This document shows, piece after piece, positions 1-8,957 of a DNA stretch of 64,000 nt; position 1 is the stretch's first letter; each line of letters starts with the position of its first letter. Made by a program: the position numbers and the translations under genes. This DNA is from an uncultured SAR86 cluster bacterium (GTDB taxonomy: Bacteria; Pseudomonadota; Gammaproteobacteria; Magnimaribacterales; D2472), in the NCBI GenBank assembly GCA_902623685.1, contig CACNUQ010000003.1, positions 60,357 to 124,356 of the forward strand. The letters are read 5' to 3'. A model generated the notes under the pieces. It was not told the DNA's origin, did not search any database, and saw only the letters and a list, made by a program, of their open reading frames with translations.

Positions 1-58
1 AGAGGAAAATTTTAAAAATTTCCTTCATAGTCATGCGATCTTTCATGAGTGAACTATT

Positions 59-850
59 TTGATGAAATTAAAAATGTATCAGGTCGATGCTTTTACAGAT
101 AAATTATTTACTGGCAACCCAGCTGCAGTTGTAATTTTAGAATCTTCTTTAAAAGATAATGAGATGCAATCAATAGCATTTGAAAACAATCTTTCTGAAA
201 CAGCTTTTGTAAGTATCCATGAAAGTCCAATTTATATTAGATGGTTTACCCCTTCAATTGAGGTTGATCTTTGTGGCCATGCTACATTAGCTAGCGCGAG
301 GATACTGTTTGAACATTATCCTGAGCTTGCTGGTAAAGAAATTAATTTTAATTCGAAAAGTGGTATTTTAAAGATTACAAAAAATGAGGATGATTTATGC
401 CTAAATTTTCCAGAAGACAAACCAGTTTCATTAGAATTAGATCCATTATTTAAAGAAATATTAGGTATTGAGCCTTTGCAATTGTTAAGAGGCAAAGACG
501 ATTATCTAGCGATCTTTGAGAATCAAAAACAGATTGAGCAAATAAAACCAAATTTTTTGCTACTTTCAAGGTTAGATTCTAGAGGTCTAGTTGTATCTGC
601 TCCTGGAGATGAAGTAGATTTTGTTTCCAGATGTTTTTATCCAGAAGCAGGGATTGAAGAAGATCCTGTGACAGGATCAGCTCATACTATGTTAACTCCA
701 TATTGGGCAAAGAAATTTAACAAGGATAAGCTTGAGGCAAATCAGCTCTCTAAGAGGGGAGGGAAACTTAATTGCACTTTGGCTAACAAAAGAGTTTTTA
801 TATCAGGTAAAAGCGTCATTTATTTTGATGGAATCATTTCTATTGTTTAA
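59..850 (+). CDS. PhzF family phenazine biosynthesis-like isomerase
   Basis: MYQVDAFTDKLFTGNPAAVV start and DLCGHATLA and EEDPVTGSAH motifs typical of PhzF family. Confidence 0.93.
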   Translation: MMKLKMYQVDAFTDKLFTGNPAAVVILESSLKDNEMQSIAFENNLSETAFVSIHESPIYIRWFTPSIEVDLCGHATLASARILFEHYPELAGKEINFNSKSGILKITKNEDDLCLNFPEDKPVSLELDPLFKEILGIEPLQLLRGKDDYLAIFENQKQIEQIKPNFLLLSRLDSRGLVVSAPGDEVDFVSRCFYPEAGIEEDPVTGSAHTMLTPYWAKKFNKDKLEANQLSKRGGKLNCTLANKRVFISGKSVIYFDGIISIV

Positions 851-881
851 AATCTAGTTTTATTAATTTTGGAGAAAATTT

Positions 882-1250
882 ATGGCTACATATATTGTCT
901 ACGCATTATTGCTTGCAATTATCCAAATCTGGGTAGTTCCAGCTGCGTTTAATTTGAAAAATTTTTCATGGTATACAACCAATAGAGATGAACCAATGCC
1001 TGAGACATCTGTCATGGCAGGCAGAGCTATTAGGGCTGCTACGAATCTACAAGAAAGTCTTCCTGCTTTTTTAGCGCTAGCTTTACTATCTATGCATTTA
1101 TCAGTTGATTTGACCGGCTTGGCTTTTTGGTGGTTATTATTGAGGATTGCTCATCTAATTACATATATTGCCGGCATAGCTTTACTAAGAACACTTTCAT
1201 GGCTTGGGTCTTTGGTTACTTTGATTATGATGGCACTAGCATTGATTTAG
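882..1250 (+). CDS. MAPEG family membrane protein
   Basis: Short polytopic protein with the MAPEG-like NLQESLPAFLAL segment. Confidence 0.8.
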   Translation: MATYIVYALLLAIIQIWVVPAAFNLKNFSWYTTNRDEPMPETSVMAGRAIRAATNLQESLPAFLALALLSMHLSVDLTGLAFWWLLLRIAHLITYIAGIALLRTLSWLGSLVTLIMMALALI

Positions 1251-1277
1251 TAAAAGTCGACTAGATTTTGAAGAAAG

Positions 1278-1300
1278 AAGGGAGTAAAGCTCCCTTTTTT
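1278..1300. terminator. Hairpin terminator between convergent genes
   Basis: aagggag-taaag-ctccctt stem followed by a T-run. Confidence 0.7.
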
Positions 1301-2412
1301 TATCCGTTAGGATTTATTAAAAATTTTTCCCCAGTCGCTTGTTTTGCATAGACCATCAATGACTCTATGGTTAGTGCTTCCTCAAGGGTAACTTCTTGAG
1401 TATATGTACTAGCAAAAGTAGTTTGTATCTCATTAGCTACACGAGCCTGCATTTTACCCATTTTCTCAAAACCTACTTTTCCTAGAAATGGTGTTAATAG
1501 AAATCCACCTATACCCCAATACATTCCAAAGCTTCTATTATTAGGCAGTGTAATAGCTGATTGATTAAGTGCTCCATAGATATAAACTTGCTTATGATCT
1601 GTAGATCCATAGGGACTATACTCAGTTGCATTTTTTCTTGCAGCACTTTCCATGCAAGTAAGAATTTTGCCAGCAAGTTCTCCTCCACCTGTTGCATCAA
1701 ATGCAAGAGTTGCTTTGGTTTCTGTGATATCTGATGTTAATTGATCCATAAAATTATCATCCGATGAATTGCAAACAAACTTTGCACCTATCGATTTCAA
1801 TAAATCAACATGCTCTTGCTTGCGAACAATATTTATAAGTTGCACGCCATCATCAATACAGATTTTTACAAGCATTTGACCCAAATTAGAAGCTGCTGCT
1901 GTATGAATAAGCGCCGTGTGTCCCTCCATTTTCATTGTCTCAACCATCGCAAGTGCAGTGAGTGGATTTACAAAACTTGACGCACAATCTCTAGGCTCGG
2001 TTCCTTCATTCATCACTAAGCAACTTGCTGCAGGCATGCATCGGTATTGAGAATACATGCCACCACCAACAACACTTACGACTTTCCCAAGAAGATTCTG
2101 AGCATTAGCTCCAGCTTCAATCACAACTCCTGAGCCTTCATTACCAACTGGCATGGGGATATTAAGTCTTGGCCTCATTGCACCCATAATTGCCTCTGGG
2201 ACATCCATTGTAATTTTTGAATCTTCAGCCTGAAGGGTGTTAATATCGCCTGGCCCCAGCAAAAGACCTAGATCAGAGGGATTGATTGGAGTTGCTTCTA
2301 CTTGGATTAGCACCTCATCATCGCTTGGAACAGGACGCTCCGATTCAGTAATAGCTATTTCTAACTTTCCTTGATCAGTGACAGTAGATGTAATTTGTTT
2401 ATTTGAACTCAT
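1300..2412 (-). CDS. Zinc-binding dehydrogenase-like (MDR superfamily) oxidoreductase
   Basis: INPSDLGLLLG, GNEGSGVVIEAG and HTAAASNLGQM motifs of the MDR family. Confidence 0.88.
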   Translation of the reverse strand: MSSNKQITSTVTDQGKLEIAITESERPVPSDDEVLIQVEATPINPSDLGLLLGPGDINTLQAEDSKITMDVPEAIMGAMRPRLNIPMPVGNEGSGVVIEAGANAQNLLGKVVSVVGGGMYSQYRCMPAASCLVMNEGTEPRDCASSFVNPLTALAMVETMKMEGHTALIHTAAASNLGQMLVKICIDDGVQLINIVRKQEHVDLLKSIGAKFVCNSSDDNFMDQLTSDITETKATLAFDATGGGELAGKILTCMESAARKNATEYSPYGSTDHKQVYIYGALNQSAITLPNNRSFGMYWGIGGFLLTPFLGKVGFEKMGKMQARVANEIQTTFASTYTQEVTLEEALTIESLMVYAKQATGEKFLINPNG

Positions 2413-2507
2413 TTTATCTCCTTATAAAGCATTAAATAGTAATATATACAAAGAACCATACAGTTTAGAGTAAGGCTCAAGTTTCACAATAGAAATAAAA
2501 AATTTTC

Positions 2508-3650
2508 ATGGATAATTATTCAAAACATATTGCAATTCTTGGAGGAGGAATAGCAGGTCTCTCACTTGGCTGTGCATTATTAAAAGAGGGTATTCCAGCA
2601 GTCATTTTTGAAAAAATGTCAGAAGATACTTCTCATGGAGCCGCAATAAGTCTTTCTTCAAATGCACTTCGTCTTTTAGATAGGTTGGATATTTATAATG
2701 ATCTTAAAAATAAATCATTTGTTCATTCTAAAGCAACTATTCAAGGAACTAAGAAGAGCATATGCAGCTTTAATACACCTGAAGTTTTGACGACACGTCG
2801 TCAAACATTGATGACACTTCTGCATTCAAGATTTAAAAGTCTTGGTGGGGATATTAATTTTGATCATACTTTAATAAATTTTGATGCTAAAAAATGTGAA
2901 GTAACATTTTCAAATAATAAAAAATATTACTTCAAGCACTTAGCAGCATGTGATGGAGTAAGATCATCAATACGTGACAGTTTTTTTCAAGCAAATCAAA
3001 ATCCAAAATATAGTGGCTACAGTGCATGGAGAGGTATTGGTAAATCGGTACTTAAAAATATTCATTTTGCTCTTGGTCCTGGGAGTCATGTGGTTAGTTA
3101 TCCAATTAATAGTGATGGAGATGTTAGTTTTGTTGCTGTGAGAAAGGAAGATTTTCAATTTAAAGAATCATGGAAAGAGCTGGGATCTCTTTCTAATTTA
3201 TTGCAAGACTTTTCAACTTACGATTCAAGTATTTTTCCTGAGCTAAAAGCTGAAGAGCCTCTTTATAAATGGGGCATTTATGTTCGACCACCCCTGCAAT
3301 CAATGACTGCAAAAAATATAACTCTAGTTGGTGATGCAGCTCACCCAATGGTTCCATTTTTAGGACAAGGAGCATGTATGGCCATAGAGGACGCATATTC
3401 ATTTGCAATGTTGTGTAAATACAAAAATGGAAATTTTATTGATGCACAGAAAATATATGATTTGATTAGAAGTAAGCGCACTAAAAAGATTCAACAGGCA
3501 TCATTGTTGCAAGGAAAAATTTATCATATGAAAAATCCTATGATGGTACTTGCAAGAAATTCAATCATGAAATACACCAATATTCCTGGTAATGATCTGA
3601 AGAAAATACATGATTATGATGCACACCAAGAAGTATTAAATTTCTCTTAA
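2508..3650 (+). CDS. FAD-dependent monooxygenase
   Basis: N-terminal GGGIAGLSLGCAL dinucleotide fold; LVGDAAHPMVPFLGQGACMAIEDA motif. Confidence 0.92.
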   Translation: MDNYSKHIAILGGGIAGLSLGCALLKEGIPAVIFEKMSEDTSHGAAISLSSNALRLLDRLDIYNDLKNKSFVHSKATIQGTKKSICSFNTPEVLTTRRQTLMTLLHSRFKSLGGDINFDHTLINFDAKKCEVTFSNNKKYYFKHLAACDGVRSSIRDSFFQANQNPKYSGYSAWRGIGKSVLKNIHFALGPGSHVVSYPINSDGDVSFVAVRKEDFQFKESWKELGSLSNLLQDFSTYDSSIFPELKAEEPLYKWGIYVRPPLQSMTAKNITLVGDAAHPMVPFLGQGACMAIEDAYSFAMLCKYKNGNFIDAQKIYDLIRSKRTKKIQQASLLQGKIYHMKNPMMVLARNSIMKYTNIPGNDLKKIHDYDAHQEVLNFS

Positions 3651-3652
3651 TC

Positions 3653-3681
3653 TAATTAAGTAAACTTTATTTGCTTAATTA
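3653..3681. terminator. AT-rich hairpin between convergent genes, possible bidirectional terminator
   Basis: taattaagtaaa / tttgcttaatta inverted repeat with a short loop. Confidence 0.4.
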
Positions 3682-3727
3682 ATGTTTGTTGTTTTAAAGC
3701 TCTCAAATGCAAAAGATATCTTAGTAC

Positions 3728-4687
3728 TTATCTATTAACTCCACCGAATTTATCTGTGGCTAGGATAAGTTCATGAGTAATTTCTTTTTCAAATGCACTA
3801 TGACCTGAGAAAGGGGTGATAACAAACTTTGCTTCTGGCCAATTTTTATGGAGTTCCCATGCTGTTGCTAAAGGAGTGCAAACATCATATCTGCCTTGAA
3901 TAATAGTAGCTGGTATATTTCTTATGATATCTATACCGTCAATAAGTTGCTGCTCATGTGATAAAAAACCCTTATTGACGAAATAATGATTTTCAATAAG
4001 TGCGAATGCAAGAGCAAATTTAGGTTCAGAAAAACTATCTACCATTTCAGGACTATAGCTTAAATTTACTGTTGATCCCTCCCACCTAGACCATGCAATT
4101 GCTGCTTCAATTTTTTTATCTTCATCATCACCGTTAAATATTTCGTAATATGCTGATATCAAGTTATCTCTTTTAGATATATCAATTGGTTCAATAAATT
4201 TTTCCCAAGCATCAGGGAATATATTGCTGGTGCCTTCTTGGTAAAACCAATCTAATTCTTTCTTTCTAAGCATGAAAATTCCTCGTAGGATTATCTCACT
4301 AACTGAGTCTGGATGAGTTTGTGCATAAGCTAAAGCTAGAGTACTACCCCATGAGCCGCCAAAAACAAGCCATTGATCTATGTTTAATTTTTGTTTTAAG
4401 GAGTCTATGTCTGCTACCAGGTCCCAAGTTGTGTTGTTTGTTAAACAAGCATGCGGCTTGCTTCTACCACAACCTCTTTGATCAAATACTATAATTCTAT
4501 AAGCTTCAGGATTAAAGAATCGCCTGACTGCTTCACTTCCACCTCCACCGGGACCACCATGTAAAAAAACAGCTGGTTTACCATTGGGGTTTCCGCATTG
4601 TTCATAATAAATTTCATGCTCACCCGAGTTCATAAAGCCAGTATCGTAAGGCTTGATTGGTGGATAAAGATTTAGCTGCTCATTCAT
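3728..4687 (-). CDS. pip: Prolyl aminopeptidase
   Basis: LHGGPGGGG, DQRGCGRSKPH and GGSWGSTLALAYAQ motifs; full length. Confidence 0.95.
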   Translation of the reverse strand: MNEQLNLYPPIKPYDTGFMNSGEHEIYYEQCGNPNGKPAVFLHGGPGGGGSEAVRRFFNPEAYRIIVFDQRGCGRSKPHACLTNNTTWDLVADIDSLKQKLNIDQWLVFGGSWGSTLALAYAQTHPDSVSEIILRGIFMLRKKELDWFYQEGTSNIFPDAWEKFIEPIDISKRDNLISAYYEIFNGDDEDKKIEAAIAWSRWEGSTVNLSYSPEMVDSFSEPKFALAFALIENHYFVNKGFLSHEQQLIDGIDIIRNIPATIIQGRYDVCTPLATAWELHKNWPEAKFVITPFSGHSAFEKEITHELILATDKFGGVNR

Positions 4688-4717
4688 ATAGAAGTATCTG
4701 AATTATGAATAACCCAA

Positions 4718-5605
4718 TTAATTTTTTTTGTTTGAACTATTTACAAGCTCTTCAGATGAGACGATTTTAAAAGGATCAATGTCCTTGCCGAATAATTTTT
4801 TTGGAGATACTGTTTCAAGCTTCCCTTCAGTATCAGTTGGATCAGTAAAAAATCCAAGTACATAGCCTCCTTGAGAATAACCTATTAAGTCTCTTAATTC
4901 AGGAGACAAATCTTTTGCAATTGATGGAGGGCATGATAGGTATTGATTCTCTTCTTGCCTTAACCAATTTGGCGCATAGTGCAGAAAAACACCTAGTCTA
5001 TTTTCTGAGGTTTGATTCGCGCCTCCTCCATGCATAACAGAACCAGTATAGATAAATACTGATCCAGCAGTCATTTCAGCATTTTCAATTTCTTCTTCTA
5101 AAGGTGTTCTATTTTTATCCCATTTATGAGATCCAGGTACAACTTGGGTTGCTCCATTTTCTTTTGTGAAATCTGTAATGGCCCAAACAGTAGATAACTG
5201 TGTTTCAATTTTTCTGGGTACATAGCCGCCCCAAACACCCCTGTCTCTATGTAGGATTTGAGCAGTTTCGTTTGGACCAATCTGAATTGCAGATGTGAAA
5301 TGAAGCTGATAACCATCACAGTGAGGTTCTAGAAATTTTTTTGACAAAGAATTTATTGTTGGATCAAGGGCAAGCTCGCGACATTTTGGCGATCTAGCTA
5401 TTAATGCGCCAACTCTTTTAGTTTGAAATCCAGTGAATTCATTATCACCCTCAATGTCATTATTGAGGTAGGGCTGGAGTTCATTTTTAATTTGAATTAG
5501 GTCATCCTCAGATAAGACATTATCAATCACGACTGCCGCATCTCGGTCAATAATTTCTAAAATAGTATCTAAGTCCGCATCTGCATTTACATGTTGAATA
5601 CTCAT
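4718..5605 (-). CDS. Phytanoyl-CoA dioxygenase family protein
   Basis: LHRDRGVWGG and GATQVVPGSHKWD motifs and a late His-containing segment, typical of PhyH. Confidence 0.9.
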   Translation of the reverse strand: MSIQHVNADADLDTILEIIDRDAAVVIDNVLSEDDLIQIKNELQPYLNNDIEGDNEFTGFQTKRVGALIARSPKCRELALDPTINSLSKKFLEPHCDGYQLHFTSAIQIGPNETAQILHRDRGVWGGYVPRKIETQLSTVWAITDFTKENGATQVVPGSHKWDKNRTPLEEEIENAEMTAGSVFIYTGSVMHGGGANQTSENRLGVFLHYAPNWLRQEENQYLSCPPSIAKDLSPELRDLIGYSQGGYVLGFFTDPTDTEGKLETVSPKKLFGKDIDPFKIVSSEELVNSSNKKN

Positions 5606-5700
5606 ACTTTCAGTTTAGGTTAAATTTAAAAATCTGTAAAAATTTTTTTTAGTAAGAATTTATATTCTGGGTAACTATTTTCCACCAAGCGCAGTTCAGT

Positions 5701-5706
5701 TATAAT
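5701..5706 (+). promoter_or_regulatory. Putative -10 box of the tRNA-Phe gene
   Basis: Perfect TATAAT 15 bp upstream of the tRNA 5' end; the -35 is weak. Confidence 0.4.
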
Positions 5707-5721
5707 TCTTCATCCTATATC

Positions 5722-5797
5722 GCCCAGATAGCTCAGTCGGTAGAGCAAAGGACTGAAAATCCTTGTGTCGGTGGTTCGATTCCACCTCTGGGCACCA
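5722..5797 (+). tRNA. tRNA-Phe (anticodon GAA), CCA encoded
   Basis: Cloverleaf gcccaga...tctgggcacca, anticodon loop ctGAAaa, T-loop ggttcgattcc. Confidence 0.97.
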
Positions 5798-5798
5798 T
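5752..5798 (+). repeat. att-like direct repeat, copy 1 (3' part of tRNA-Phe)
   Basis: 47-bp sequence actgaaaatccttgtgtcggtggttcgattccacctctgggcaccat, identical at 6450-6496. Confidence 0.93.
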
Positions 5799-5827
5799 TC
5801 TTACAGGGTTTCTCAAAATTTAAGTTC

Positions 5828-5895
5828 TAACACACATTAACACACTGCTTTCTTTGAGATTTAGTGTGTTAGATTTAACACACTTTTTAACACAT
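5828..5895. repeat. Cluster of TTAACACAC(T) direct and inverted iterons beside the att site
   Basis: taacacac / attaacacact / agtgtgtta (inverted) / ttaacacact / ttaacacat within ~70 bp of the tRNA end. Confidence 0.65.
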
Positions 5896-5922
5896 AATGA
5901 AAAAATACCGCATAATAAATAC

Positions 5923-6441
5923 ATGCTAAAAAAACTTTCATTAATATTTTTTGTTTTCTTATCAACATCAACTTTGTCTGAGGAAAGGATTGATGATCAT
6001 ATAGAATGTTCTGCTTTATATACTTTCCTTAGTCTCGTAGGACCAATTTCTTCTACAAAAACACAACTTTTATATAATGCCGCAGATTTCTGGATTGAAG
6101 CAGAAATGCTTAATGCTCAAAAACATAATTTTGAGACGTCTAAAGAAAATTTAAATGCTATTGCAAAAAACAAAAGAAAACTTTTAAAAGATTTTGAAAC
6201 TATCTTTGACAATGGTTCACTTTTTAAAATTCAAAATGATGTCTCTTATGAATGTGGGATGCCTCTGCCTGGAGAATATACTCCAGAGGATATTAAATGT
6301 TTTGAGCAATCAATGAAAAAAGTTTCAACATATCTAGAAGAGAGTGGCATTAACAAACGAGTAGGAATGTGTGATGCTCTGTCAAAAACTTTTTTGTATT
6401 CTGAAGTTAGAGATGAGATTGTTAAAAAATTCAGAAAATAA
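5923..6441 (+). CDS. Hypothetical secreted protein, cargo of the tRNA-Phe element
   Basis: ORF with N-terminal signal peptide MLKKLSLIFFVFLSTSTLSE (track ORF begins at a less likely TTG at 5854); Cys residues in the predicted mature protein; no family recognised. Confidence 0.6.
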   Translation: MLKKLSLIFFVFLSTSTLSEERIDDHIECSALYTFLSLVGPISSTKTQLLYNAADFWIEAEMLNAQKHNFETSKENLNAIAKNKRKLLKDFETIFDNGSLFKIQNDVSYECGMPLPGEYTPEDIKCFEQSMKKVSTYLEESGINKRVGMCDALSKTFLYSEVRDEIVKKFRK

Positions 6442-6449
6442 TTAAAAGC

Positions 6450-6496
6450 ACTGAAAATCCTTGTGTCGGTGGTTCGATTCCACCTCTGGGCACCAT
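6450..6496 (+). repeat. att-like direct repeat, copy 2 (displaced tRNA-Phe 3' fragment)
   Basis: 47-bp perfect match to 5752-5798 with no tRNA 5' half. Confidence 0.93.
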
Positions 6497-6515
6497 GTTA
6501 TAAGATAATCATAAC

Positions 6516-8867
6516 TTGGATAAATTTAAAAAAATTTCGTTTTTCCTTTCACTTATCTTATTTATCAGCTGTAGCTCAGAAGATAAAAATTGGTATCCTT
6601 TTCCTAACTCATTCTTTGGTCAAACCTATACAGCAGGCCCAATTGCTTTAACAAGTAATTTAAATCAAAAAAACATTTGGCAAAATATAAACAAGTTAAA
6701 TACAAGCCTAGCAAGGATGTCATACATTATGCAGCTAGGATCGCCTGAAGTTAATATCGCATGGTTTTTTCAAGATGGAGCTTGGCCAGATAAACCAAAT
6801 TTTCAATTTCAAAAATTAAATCCAAATTATCAAGAGTCTGAAACTAGCAGGCAAATAAATTTAAATGGTTATACCTATGATCGGATAAGTAAGAAAAATC
6901 TTTTGTCATCAAAAGTCTTTGAAAATAAATTAAATATAGGAAATGCTTCTTATCAAATATTGCTTATAACTGATTTAGAACATACATCTCCAAGCATTTT
7001 GAAGAAAATTCTTGCCCTTGAAAATGCAGGGTTAAAAGTGATTTTTATTGGTGATTTTCCTAAACGCGCAACAGGATTATCTAATTTTGAAAATAGAGAC
7101 ATAGAAGTCATCAGATATATAGAAAAGATTTCTAAGGTTGTATACCAAATAAATGATTCAAATAATCTGACTAGTATTTTAAAGGATCTAAATATATATC
7201 CATTAATAAATTTATTGGATAGGGATGCAAATTACTTTAGATCTGCTATTAGATCGTGTGGGGAACATAAAATTATTTACTTTTTTAATGACTCATATCA
7301 ATCAAGTGAAAGAAATTTTCGTTTAGATGATTATTTTAAAGGCATAAAGATTCTTGATCCATATGACGGAGTCATAAAGGAATTTTCTAATAAAAAATTA
7401 GATCAAAAAATAACAATTTCTTTAGAGGGCGGTAAATCAAAAATTTTAATTCTGAGTCAAGAAATAAATTTAAATAGCGAACATTGTTTTCAAATTAATG
7501 AATGGATCAATCCAGACAAAAAGTTCTTTCCAATTCTAAGATGGTGGTGGCCAGGAAATGCAGTGGAAAAACCACAGATTCAAAAAGAACTAAAAAAATT
7601 TAAACAAGCTAAGTTTTCTTCAATTGAGTTACAAACATTGACAATTGGAATGCCAAAAAAATATTTAATTCAAAGTGAAAATAAAATCTATCAGGTTGGA
7701 GAAAAGCCCTTTTTTGAGAATCTAAAATATCTATTTTCAGAAGCGAGTACCTTAAAATTAAGTTTAGATCTCACTCTTGGAAGTGGTTGGTCGAGCGGAG
7801 GACCATTCATTAAAGATTTTCCGGCGCAGCAACTAGTAAAATCAGAGTTAGAAATTAGCGGCCCATATAATGGGAAAATAAAACCACCGGAAATTCAAGA
7901 ACCTTTCTACATAAATAAAACTAACTTCATTGTAAATAAAACTATAGGAAAGTTTGATGAAGAAACCGAATTAATGAGAGTCATTTTGGCAAAAGTTGAA
8001 CAATCAACAAAAAAAGATATGTTGAGTGAGTTTAGAGATGTCACTGATTTTTTTGATGGTTTTGAGCTTAATGTAGATATCCCAAAAGGCAAATATAAAT
8101 TGTTTTTTATTTATCAGAATAATGTCTCTCATAATACTCTGGGTTCTGCTTATAAAGGATCCTTGGATGAATCTTTAGTATTAGATCATTTAAATAAAGG
8201 AGGCGTACAGGAATATATTGAGAAGCTTGGAAATCATTGGATAGAGCAAATAAAGCCCTATAAGCCTAGAAACTTTTTTATTGACAGTTTTGAGTTGATT
8301 GGCGAGCTGCCATGGTCACACAAGTTTTTTAAAACCTTTGAGGAGATGCATGGCTATAGCATTGCTCCATATCTGCCTTTAATTTTTAAAAAGAACGGAG
8401 AATCGAAATACTTATATGCAATATTTGGCGAAGAATTTGTATACAAGTCAGAACATATGTTAAGCGAAAGAGTATACGAGGACTATCTGAATACAAGAGA
8501 GCAGCTTTTTATGACTGAGTTTCTTTTACCAATTAAAAACTGGACAAGCTCCTTAAATATTAGATTACGGCTTCAAGCACATGGTGGATATGGAAATTAT
8601 CTTGATGCATATGCCATTGCAGATATTCCTGAGAGCGAGGGTCTTTTTGCCGGAGGAAGTTTTGATTTCTTAAAATTGGCATCTTCAGCAGGCAATATTG
8701 CTAATAGAAAAATTGTAAGCTCCGAGTCATTCATAAAAATAGATTTTAATTACAATAGATTAAAACTTGATGATTATGAAAGGTTGGCTGGCAATGCATT
8801 TGCGGCAGGAATCAATCAGATAGTTTTTCACGGATATCCATATGATTTCAGCTTCTTAGAGAATTAA
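6516..8867 (+). CDS. GH106-like (alpha-L-rhamnosidase family) lipoprotein with apparently permuted domain order
   Basis: TTG start, lipoprotein-like signal (ISFFLSLILFISC); RWWWPGNAV, GSGWSSGGPF, FFIDSFEL, QAHGGYGNYLDAYAIADIPESEG and AFAAGINQIVFHGYPY motifs of GH106. Confidence 0.75.
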   Translation: MDKFKKISFFLSLILFISCSSEDKNWYPFPNSFFGQTYTAGPIALTSNLNQKNIWQNINKLNTSLARMSYIMQLGSPEVNIAWFFQDGAWPDKPNFQFQKLNPNYQESETSRQINLNGYTYDRISKKNLLSSKVFENKLNIGNASYQILLITDLEHTSPSILKKILALENAGLKVIFIGDFPKRATGLSNFENRDIEVIRYIEKISKVVYQINDSNNLTSILKDLNIYPLINLLDRDANYFRSAIRSCGEHKIIYFFNDSYQSSERNFRLDDYFKGIKILDPYDGVIKEFSNKKLDQKITISLEGGKSKILILSQEINLNSEHCFQINEWINPDKKFFPILRWWWPGNAVEKPQIQKELKKFKQAKFSSIELQTLTIGMPKKYLIQSENKIYQVGEKPFFENLKYLFSEASTLKLSLDLTLGSGWSSGGPFIKDFPAQQLVKSELEISGPYNGKIKPPEIQEPFYINKTNFIVNKTIGKFDEETELMRVILAKVEQSTKKDMLSEFRDVTDFFDGFELNVDIPKGKYKLFFIYQNNVSHNTLGSAYKGSLDESLVLDHLNKGGVQEYIEKLGNHWIEQIKPYKPRNFFIDSFELIGELPWSHKFFKTFEEMHGYSIAPYLPLIFKKNGESKYLYAIFGEEFVYKSEHMLSERVYEDYLNTREQLFMTEFLLPIKNWTSSLNIRLRLQAHGGYGNYLDAYAIADIPESEGLFAGGSFDFLKLASSAGNIANRKIVSSESFIKIDFNYNRLKLDDYERLAGNAFAAGINQIVFHGYPYDFSFLEN

Positions 8868-8957
8868 TCTTTCAAATATCCCATCAATTCATAGTCTTTA
8901 CTTTGATTCTTTAAAATAAAAAGTTAAATTAAGAGTTATGAAAAACAATAAATTTCT

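Larger units (their letters stand above)
5752..6496 (+). mobile_element. Putative integrase-less mini integrative element in the 3' end of tRNA-Phe
   Basis: Bounded by the perfect 47-bp tRNA 3'-end duplication; intact tRNA on one side, 3' fragment on the other; single cargo ORF. Confidence 0.75.

Noticed and set aside
5828-5895. Repeated acacac motifs considered as a CRISPR array
   Set aside because: Repeat units are ~9 bp with irregular spacing, no uniform spacers and no cas genes; iterons near an att site fit better.
6463-6651. 62-aa plus-strand ORF spanning the right att copy
   Set aside because: Translates the tRNA fragment and overlaps the better-supported GH106-like frame out of phase.
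5722-8957. A larger genomic island extending past the GH106-like gene
   Set aside because: I could find no third copy of the 47-bp att repeat, integrase or mobility gene up to the SDR gene at 8958, so only the 5752-6496 interval is supported.
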